The notes beneath the pieces are model-generated. The model ran no database searches and was not told the DNA's origin. It saw only the letters and a list, made by a program, of their open reading frames with translations. Below are positions 1 through 10,500 of a stretch of 64,000 bases of DNA, in pieces. A program made the position numbers and the translations under genes. This DNA comes from Microvelia longipes (Eukaryota; Arthropoda; Insecta; Hemiptera; Veliidae), in assembly GCA_018340805.1 (NCBI GenBank), contig JACMZG010001863.1:54992429-55056428 (forward strand), in the 5' to 3' direction. Position 1 is the first letter of the stretch. The number at the start of each line of letters is the position of its first letter.

Positions 1-2
1 AT

Positions 3-48
<46 letters not shown>

Positions 49-118
49 TGTGGTGTGTGTGTGTTGTGTGTGTGTGTGTATACGTGTGTGGGTGTGTATC
101 AAAGTATAATTGTATGTG
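1..118. repeat. Compound (AC)n/(AT)n/(TG)n microsatellite
   Basis: AC repeats pass into AT repeats (to about 50) and then TG-rich repeats. The window edge cuts it. Confidence 0.95.
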
Positions 119-950
119 TGTGTGTACAAAATTTTATTCTAAGGCGCTTCTATGTTACACAATAACTTGGTAGGTACAAATATCGGCCTCATTGATGTCC
201 CAAACTCATTAATGGCGACAGATAGGCTTCGGGACCGCAAAGCGGCCTCTAGCACCGACGCCGCGTGGCGGTCATAAGGACGAATGCCTTTTGTTTAATT
301 CTATATTTTTGAATACTTGAAGGCGTAATTTTATTTTTGTTAAAAATGTAAGTCATGGAACGAAAAAACGGTGATAATGAATTGAAATTAAGAAATTGAA
401 TGAAACATGATGAAATAAAATTCATTTGAGTAATCAGAGTCGATTTTTGAATCGACTCGAAAAACTAATACCTCAACGTAATGATTCAGACGAAATCTTA
501 GTTTTGGGCTTTAATTGAAAATATATTTGTTTTCCTGCAGCAATAATTGATAAAAAATATATAAGTAATTCCAACGTCGGAAATTGATGCGAAAAATCAA
601 AACAGAAAGTTTTTTCCTGTTTTGCAAGCAGGATAGAAACTTCAGACTCTGATAATGACGAAATGTACCAATAATAAGAACTTTTGAAACAGTGTATAAG
701 AGACGATAGTGACGATATTTTGTAGTTATATTCAACCCAGTCTGACTTTGAAAGTTATAAGTTGCAATTCTAACCAGATTTTAAAAGGTGACAAAAGTTT
801 TATTTAGAAAGAAAGAATAGCTTTATGTCAAGTTTCTTGTAAAAGTTTTTTTGCCGTAAAAATCGTATTTGTACTTTGCTATCTCTCCCCCCTTAATATT
901 TTGGATCAAATTTGAGGGTTTGTTTTTCATACCCTTTTACCCATTAACAT
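119..950. other. Upstream intronic sequence of TTLL3
   Basis: AT-rich, with no exon that fits TTLL3. A GC-rich patch near 225-275 (ccgcaaagcggcc) recurs at 3455-3485 (ccgcgaagcggcc), so it is a dispersed repeat fragment. Confidence 0.4.
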
Positions 951-955
951 TTTAG

Positions 956-1147
956 GCATCTCTAGATATAGTGGATTTTGCTCTTCAGCGGCTCTGCGAG
1001 TTCGTCGCCTGCAAGGAGAACGCCGACCTAGATGTCTGGGACATTTCAAGTGTTACAACCGAGGAGTGGCAGAAATTCCTAAACTCTTTCTATGACGTTA
1101 CTCAATCGAAAGTATTGTTTAAACCAACTCCTGGATATGACATAAAG
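956..1147 (+). CDS. TTLL3: TTLL3 exon a (first exon visible)
   Basis: 192 bp, 64 codons, phase 0 at both ends. The acceptor is tttag at 951-955 and the donor is GTAACA from 1148. The translation starts [16 protein letters not shown] and contains [14 protein letters not shown], the region just N-terminal to the ATP-grasp core in TTLL3. The phase-0 acceptor without an ATG shows that earlier exons lie upstream of the window. Confidence 0.85.
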
Positions 1148-4100
1148 GTAACATTAGTTCCAGGATTTCCAATTATTTATATTAAGCAATAATAACATTT
1201 TTATCTCCAGATGGTATATAATGTTAAGTTTATTAACTAGTTTTTAGGGAGTAAAGAAGCACTTTCCACTCCCAAGGGAATGTATATGTGATGTATATGT
1301 TGTGTATATGTGAATGTATGCATATGTATACATGTGTTAGTATAAGTGTAAATTTAGGTGAGTATGTCCCTGTCTCAACATTATATATACTATATTTAAA
1401 TGTAGGGACATTGTCCCTACATTTAAATATAGAATAAAGTGTAATAATTACATCTAGGATATAAGTATAAAATTTCTGAATTAGTGATAAAATAACTTAG
1501 TTTATAAGCATTATAATAAGCGAGACAGTACCTCTCTCCACGGCACAAGATATCTTTTTATCTTTTGTGAAGGGATAAACCTGGATAATATAACATAATC
1601 AGTAATTAAAAGTAATTAAAAAGTAGATCAATAATTGTATATTTATAAAAATAAAGGTTCTTTTTTTTAAAAAAGAAAAAAGGGAGAAAAGTGTTTCCTA
1701 TTGTTGGGTTATTAGAGCCAATTATACCAATTTTTCAGGGGAGTGGTATTCTTTAAATTTATACAGGTGACTGATCAATTTTTTGCAATTTTCCCGGGGG
1801 TGGCACCCCCAAAATTTATAAGGGGGACCCGACCAAAACAATTTTTTAATTGGTTCAAAATCCGTTTCAGGTCAAAAGAAGTTGTTTGGAGCAATTAAAA
1901 AAAAAAATTTGGGGGTAACACCCCCAAAATTTTTTAGGGGGGCCCGACCAAAAAAATAAGAATAAAATACAACAAAACATACAAGCTAGGTACTCTGTAA
2001 TTTCAGGCACTGCAGAAGTGCTGCAGAACAATTCTAATAGGTGTTGCAAGATACTGGCCGGATCTGGTGTTAGAGGGATATAGAAACATCTGGATTGTTA
2101 AACCCGGTTATTCCAGTAGAGGACGGGGAGTAACTGTCCATAAAACGCTGGACGATATACTGAACAATGCAAGCAATAGACCCAAGAACTACATAATTCA
2201 GAAATATATTGGTAACGATTCTTTTTCATTGTATCATTAAATCTATACTGCAGTGGCGTATCAAGCTTTGCTTTAGGGGGTGACCGAGCTCAAATATCTG
2301 TAATACTTAACGGACTCCAACGTTTTATGAGATTAAGAAATAAGAGTAAACTTATCTTCCTTAGCTAGGTTATAGCAAAAAGCGCGAAACGATAATTATT
2401 TTATCAAGGATAAGACAAGTTGGAAATATAGTAATACTTCAGGGTAAATAAAACATTTAAACTTTCGAACGCTTTCTCGGATCGAAATGAAACTTGGTAC
2501 GAAAATCAACCTTGTTAATGTCACAAACCCTTGTTCATGAAATATGTGTGGCGTCATTAAGCCACAATATTGACCCAAAAAGTACTCGGTCTGTAAACAG
2601 CTCTGATAATGAGATTAAGTCGAAACCAGTCAGTTATAATTTTTTTTTTGAGGTAGTACGTAATTGAGCACTTTATTGGACCGTTTTTAGGATGAGAAGC
2701 CAATCATTATTGTTATAGGAAGTTATTTAGTACTTTTCACCTCCGAGGACAATAATGAATGTAAAAAAACTCCTAGGACGTAAAAGTAATTCATTATATT
2801 GCCGCCATAACTGTAATGTAGCGTGTTCAAAAAACAATCTGTGTTAAACCTTCACGAGCTTTATTTAAAAACGTTCATTTTGTTTCTGTTTTTGTTCGTA
2901 GACTAATTTTTTTTTCGTTTTTAAAAGGTGTTCTAATTGACAATTTTTGTGTGTTTATTTGTAAAGCTTTTACATTTTTGAGTAAAAGTGTGAAGCTATG
3001 GATGAATTTAATGACGGCGATAATATGGAGTTAATAATAATTGGACGTTTTTATTTCAATTAAGTAATATAGCGCAGTTTAATGAGTGCTACCTCAAAAA
3101 AAATAGTGTATGCCATCCGGCTGAGAATGTCTTTATGTCTTGGCAATTTTTCCCGACTCGCTTCGCTCGTCGGTAAATCTAATTGCCGTGACATAAAGAC
3201 ACACTTCTCAGCCTTATGGCATAAATAACTATTATACATTTTTGGTTGACAATATATTAATTGTTTTTAATTCCAGTGTGTTTATTGTATTAAATATCAT
3301 GGTGAGTCTTCACCACAAAATCTCTGTCAAAACAATTATTTATTTAATCAAATCACGTTTTAATTAAATAAAAATGAAAATTCGCTTGTATCAGAGCAGT
3401 ATGCCAATTATATAAAAACTGTAATATGACGAACTGACAAAATACAAGAACCATGTGGCCGCGAAGCGGCCCCCAGCGCCGACTTGTGTAGTGCTTAATT
3501 GCACTTATTTAATGTTATGCTTACCTTGTTTAAGATTATTAAGTCATGAATGCTAATTGAATAAAATAATACTACATCTAAAGTTTGTTGACATTATGTG
3601 TATTAGACATTAAAAGTGAAAAACACAAACTTCATAAGCTTCTCCAATACTTTTAAACTCTATATAAGACAAGTTGTCCCATGCTTATCTATTTTCCTTG
3701 AAAATGGTGGCAACAAGTTTATCCACGTTGAATGGAAGAGAGGGCCATATAGTCCTAATTCTCCGTGGTCAAATAAATCAGTAAACAAAAAAAAAACACT
3801 TTTTTGTCTTTTTGCCCCTCGTGTTTATGGCAATGTTTCTTTAATCATTGCCATGTCCCCTTACCCACAGGGTACCAATGAGAACGATCTTGGCTCGTTG
3901 GAGCTAACGAATTGCAGCTATACATTATGGGTATCTATTACTTATGAATTGCAGCGCTACATTATGGGTACCATGAAGGTTACCTGGGGGTACATGGGGG
4001 TTGTAGCAAGTAAAATTTACATGTGACTAATTGTTTCGTTGTTCGACAGAGAATCCATTTCTAATTCGCGACACTAAGTTCGATATCAGACAATGGATGC

Positions 4101-4473
4101 TTATTACGAGTGTAGACCCTCTTGTAATCTGGATGTATCAGTAAGTTATACTCTTTCCTTTGCTTATCATCCCAGATTTAGTTAGTAAGCAGGGGTGGAC
4201 TGGCCAGTAAGGACGAGGGCGGCAGCCCTCCTTGGGTCCCTCAGCCAAAAATAAACTTAAATACAAAATTACAAAAAAATAAATAAATGATTAACATATT
4301 AAATAAAAATAAGAATATGAATAAGAATGCTTTATTTAAACATAAAAATTTACAGAAATAATAAATGACACAATATGTAATAAAGCCTCCACTCCAGGGT
4401 CAAGGAGACCGTTAGGAGGAGGCTTACATTTTTGTTTTAATTGCCTTTCTAATTATTTATTATACTTAATATC

Positions 4474-4542
<69 letters not shown>

Positions 4543-7500
4543 TACTCATACATACATGCATATACACACATATATTCATTCATACTCATACACATGTATA
4601 TATATACGCACTTGAATACTTATGAGTGCATTTTTAGATGACTCACTTTTTTGTGAAACTAAACATTAGCTTAATTGTGTTTATATTAAGTCGTTAAAAG
4701 ATAGTTTTGGAAGGTTTTGATTTTTATTGAAAGTTATATTCTTTGATAAGATAGGATCTGTATTTACAGATTGTTTTTATATGAGGACTAGGTAAAACAG
4801 TTCTCCAAACAGGTATTATCTAACAGTGTCAGATATTTATTTTTAGTGAGTATTTTTTTTCCTAGTGAAGCCAATCTGAATTCAGATAGCACTGGAAAAA
4901 CTGCCACAAAATAAGATATTGAATATCTTATAATATATAAGTATATTTATTTAATATACTTATGTAATGTATTTATTATAACACTAGAGGCCCAATACTC
5001 TGAATATTGAGCTCTCAGAGCTCCTATTGACAAATATTTTAAAAAGTACTTTAAAATATTCTTAATTTATAAATGTTACCTGAATCTTAAAGGTTTTTAT
5101 GTATTTTACTTGGACTTTAAAGGGCCCTATATGGAAGACTAAGGCCAAATAGGGCTCTGGCATTCTCGATAAGGGTCATAAAGCACCATAAAAGAGCTTT
5201 AGATATTTGTTTTTTTAAGTAATTAAAAATATATTCTAAATTTTAAATCTATATGGCTCCTATTGTACTCCTATTATACTTACATGTTTAAGGGCCCCAT
5301 ACGAAGAATAGAGCTAATAATTGCCCTTAACATGCTTGATCAGGGCCCTAAAGCAGTACAAAAGGGCCCTAGACATATAATATAAAATAGATTTTTTTTA
5401 AATATTACATTTGAATGAATAAACTTATGTTTCATTTCAGTTTAATTAATTTTACTTAAGTTTATCTATACTTACTTGTTTTTGTTTTATTTACTTAGGT
5501 TCATGTTCATTTATATTAAATACTACATTAAAATTAAATTATGCTTGCTATAATCATTACTAATACTCTACTTGGAAAACAAGATATGACCCCCCTCCTA
5601 TTGGGGTCTCTTGTGATCTAGATTTGGGCCCTTTTAGGCTGAACCCTCCTTGGGCCTTTTAGGCTCAGTTCGCCACTGTTAGTAAGTGTAAGCAGTAGCA
5701 GAGTGGATTGTGGTCAAGCCTGGTAGGATGGATAGGCATGTGGGTCCTTTTCGCCAACCCTAAAGTAACCTAAAGTACCCTAAAGTAATCCTCTATCACT
5801 AGACATGCGCAATCATATTTTTATTAAACCTCCTGCTACAAGTAATCAAGTCTGGAGAGATGACTAGACAAGTGAGTGTCATAAACTTATATACTCTGTC
5901 TTAATATAAAGTTTCTTTGTGTGTATGTAAGAGTTTTCTACTTTTGGGAATGAACTTAACTTAATGATGTCATCATTTTTTTTAAAAATATTAATTGGCT
6001 ATGGCGTTAATTATGGTGCCATATTTGGTCATACGGTGTGATATGTGACCACCTAATATGTTAATAAGCGAAACATCTTTTTTGTAGAACTCCATAATTA
6101 TTTGGAAAAAGGTTGACTTTTGTTCTACAACTATTTTTAAAAAAGAAGGTCTATATTTTAACCCCTTGTGGTCATCTTCAAGCCTTAACAGCAAACATCA
6201 AGTACAAAACATTTTGTTGTTGAGGCCTGAAGATGACCCAAAGGGGTTGAAATATATAACTTCTTTTTTAATAATAGTTGTTGAACTGAAGTCAACCTTT
6301 TTCTAAATAAACGGCTACTATCCAAAAGGCATTGCCCCCATGAGAGCAAATTTACTCTGAGTCTAGAATACCCAATAGTTTTGTTAAAGGAGTTACAGTC
6401 TATTGTTTAGTTTAAAAATCTTGACAGGTCATTTTAGACACCACTGATTCTTAAGAAAAAAAATCCCTGCAAGAAGGGAGCGGGAAAAAACTATGTAAAC
6501 AAATCAGGTTATTTTACCCGTATTTTCTTGGCGATGTTTTTTTTACATTTCTTTTGTAGTTTTATTTTATTTGAAAGTAGTTTTTCAAAACGATGTAATC
6601 AAAAGAAGAACCACAACAAAGTGAACGATTTCCGGGAAGAAGGATTTTTCCCTAAAGCGGTTATTTTGGTAGGGATTTTTTTCTCTTTTTAAGTGAGAGG
6701 TTGGCAGCGGCTTCTCTGATTGGTCAATCCCCAAAATACTTATGACCTTGGGGATTTTTAAACTAAACGACAGATTGTAGTAGTTAGATTTCAGAAAGTG
6801 TTTTTACAGCCAGCGCCTGTCTGTAAATCGATTTTTATTGATAGATTTATTATTTAAAGATAGTGTGTGTGAACGATCCTTCTCCTCCTAAGGGCGAATC
6901 GAAGATTCGCGTCACGAAGATCCGAGTCGTGTAGTCATCAAAGACTATACGAGCCATCTTATCAGCGAATATTTTATTACAAAATTCGCTAAAGCGTAAA
7001 ATTATGCTGCTCGAGTCTTACACTCTGGCAGTATAGAAGAGAGGAGTTCTAATTATTAGTGTAAAGTCAATCAATTGACTTTACACATGGTAATTAACCA
7101 GTTGCATTATCTGTGGGATGTATACTCTACATATTTTTATGCATTCTGTTCTTGTTGTATGATAAAAATTTTAATCCGTTGGATAAATGGATAAAAATTT
7201 TAATCCGTTGGATAAATGGATCAAAATTTTAATCCGTTGGATAAATGTTGCAGGGACTTCTACCTGAGGTTTTGCTCTCGTAAATACAATCTGGACGACA
7301 CACACGAAGCTATCCATCTCTCTAATAACTGCGTTCAGAGAAAATACGAATCAAATAACACAAGCCCCGAGTTGAAACATCCAGATCTACCAAATAATAA
7401 CATGTGGACTTGTCACCAGTTCAAGCAATTCTTAGGGTAATTTTGTAAAATAATTGCCACACCCCCCCCCCTTCCACACCTCGACCGCCACAAAATTTAA

Positions 7501-10500
7501 CATTACAGCCTTTTCACCCTGTAGCCTTATTGTGGTATTATTAACCTATATAGTCCAAGAGCCCGGGGGTTTTTTTTAAAAAAAGTGTAATGGCTGGAAC
7601 CGGTCTAAATTTTTCGTAAATACCTTCCTGAACAAGGATCTGCAATTCTGCCGACTCGTATCGGATGGGTGTCCCAGGCAGAACGCACTTTAGGGGTCAA
7701 AGGTTCTGTCTGGGACACCCATCCGATACGAGTCGGCAGAATTGCAGATCCTTGTTCAGGAAGGTATTTACGAAAAATTAAACCCGTTTCCAACCATTAC
7801 ACTTTTTATTAACTTCGGTGGTAAATTTGACATGTAAAGTGCGTTCTGCCTGGGACGCCCATCCGATACGAGTCGGCAGAATTGCAGATCCTTGTTCAGG
7901 AAGATATTTACGAAAAATTGAGACCGGTTCCAGCGATTACACTTTTTATTAACAAAACACCCCTGGGCTCTTGGTCTAATACTATCACATAATAGTCCAA
8001 GAGCCAGACCTTGGATATTTCCTGAAAATATACCTTAAATTATAAAGAAAAAATATAGTCTACCTAAAAAGAGTATAAGGTATAATCAAAATTTTATAAA
8101 ATCGCACAAATTTCAGTTTTCTTGAAATAAGTGGTTCCCTGTGGGTCGTGTGCAAAACATGAATAAAACATGTTTTAAAGATGATAAAATTTCCAATAAA
8201 GCGAGTGTCTAATCATCAAAATCGGATAACTACATCCAAAGTTATGGCTCTTTCAAAAAACCAAAAAATGGTTAATTTATGCAAAGTCAACGAATTTCTT
8301 TGAAAAAATATGAACGTTTTGTGCATTTTTTTGGTCATTTAAAAAGACGCATAGGTATATTGAATATACACACAAAGACCTAAAATTTATTTTTAATTAC
8401 TTGAGCCTATTAATGCTGCTCTAAAGCCCTGATCAAGTATGCTAGGGGCCTTTATGGCCTTAGTCTACGGTATAAAGCCCTTAAAAGCCCAGGTAAAATA
8501 AATATGGACCTTAAAGTCCCTATAGATTTAAAAACATATGTCTCTAGGAGCTCTTTAGACCATTGGGTCCCTTGATACTGGTGTTATAAATATATATTAC
8601 GTAATTATATACTATAACTTTCAAAATATTTAATATGTAGATAGTTTTTTTAAGTTTATTTTTGGTTGAGGGGCCCAAGGGAGGCTCGCTCTCAATGGCC
8701 AGCCCGCCCCTGCTTAAAAGGCATACAAAGGCAGAATAACACAGTGATAAGGGGGTCTGGAAATGAGACAGATTCCACCAGGTGCCTGGTGCCTTACTCG
8801 TATTATAGTCGCCCTAGAGAAAGACTAGATAATTCCCACACCTCTACAACTCTTATTGTAGCACGCACTCATCAAAAGAAGGGCATTTTTCAGTGTCATC
8901 ATATTAAATCACTTTATGCAACACTGATAATTAAAAATATATGAGATAATTAATAATTTAAACTAATTTTAAATTTATTTTTCCTCTAGAAGGGAGAAAA
9001 AATTAACTTTCCGCCCTTATTTTCAGAGAGAAAAAACCGTTTTACGGCCTGTTTGTGAAAATAAGGGAGGGAACAAAAATCAGGGCGGAAAGTAATTTAC
9101 TTTCCGCCCTACTGTTTAGCACAATCGCTTAAACATTTGCTTGGAAATCTAAAGATTCATTCATCCAGTCCGGAAAACTTTGTTTTTATCGTCTTACTAT
9201 AAATCGGGGCATGCATTGATATTTTTATCAATACATGTGGTACATATTTTTATCAACAACTACATAATGGTTCCCTTTGCTTACGCCTCAGGACCCAACA
9301 AAAAACCGGGCGTAATGACTCCCTTGGTACGTAAATAACTATTTCCTATTTAAGACAAAATAGTGGAAATATAATGTAATATTTATTACATTATTTCTAA
9401 ATGGGGCGACATTTTTTTCTCGGGTGGGGGGGGGGATCCCCCTTGGCCCCTACCTGGCAACGGGCCTGGTGTGAACAAAGTAATTGTTTGTCCGTAGTCT
9501 TAATTATTGTAGTTTAGATAAGAAGTGCCTAGATTAAACTGGTCTTTTTAATACCGCAATACATTTCTGTATCTAAGGTTTAATATAAACACTGGTTTTT
9601 AGGAAACCTATTACTTTTCCTCATCTGCTGAAGCAATTCGCACTTAAATCCGAAACCGATGTGTCTTATAATTATCCGTTTCAGTCATTATTATGACATT
9701 TTCATTATGTTTCATTATCGCTCAGAATGAACAAGTCTTTAAATGTATACCGCAACACGTCTTTGGACTCGCTAGGCTCGTCCTCAGATAGTTAAGACAT
9801 CCGAGTCATTTCCAGCGGTCACCCATCGAGGCACTGACCACGCTTAATGCTTTTTGAAGATATTTTACTCAGTCATTACTGCGGGTTAATGACGTCATAA
9901 AAAATATTTTTAGGATAGCACAACGACATCGATAGACTAATTGTTGTACAAAGTTTTAACTCTCTATAGCATAAATACACTGGGAGCAAAGATTATAACA
10001 GACACATACTCACACATACAGACAGACCACAGGTGGTTTTCACCTTTGTGAAAACCACTGAGGAAGTAAAAATACCTAAAAGGGATAATTCCGGTGACAT
10101 CCCGGTTTCGGATATTTTTACTAACAAAATACTTTTCCTTTATACCTGCAGTAAGTATAAATGAGGAAAATTAAAACGTTACTTAGAAGGTATACTTTTA
10201 TTTGGCTTTTGAAAATGTGATAAATAATTTGTGTTCCTAAGCTTAAAATTATTTGCCCAACCTAGAATCTCAGTTGGCGGCTTAAACTTCCTTTGAAAAA
10301 AAGAATTTTTCTGATATTCTTTTCAGAAAAAATCTTCTATATGAGAATTTACTTGTAAAATTTGGAAGTTTTAACCCTCGCACACAATTTCACCTAGAAC
10401 GGATTTACTTGAATTTTAATCGGAGATATTTAGTCAAAACTTCTTTAGAGGCTGTGAAAACACCAGAAATGGATAATTTAGGTAGAACCCCGGTATCGTA

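Noticed and set aside
2249..2300. hAT-like left end cagtggcgtatcaagctt
   Set aside because: No matching right end or duplication could be located in the intron.
3616..4026. 136-codon plus frame in TTLL3 intron 2
   Set aside because: It lacks an ATG at the start, resembles no family, contains a local duplication (gaattgcagc...acattatgggta) and lies between well-supported exons. Treated as chance.
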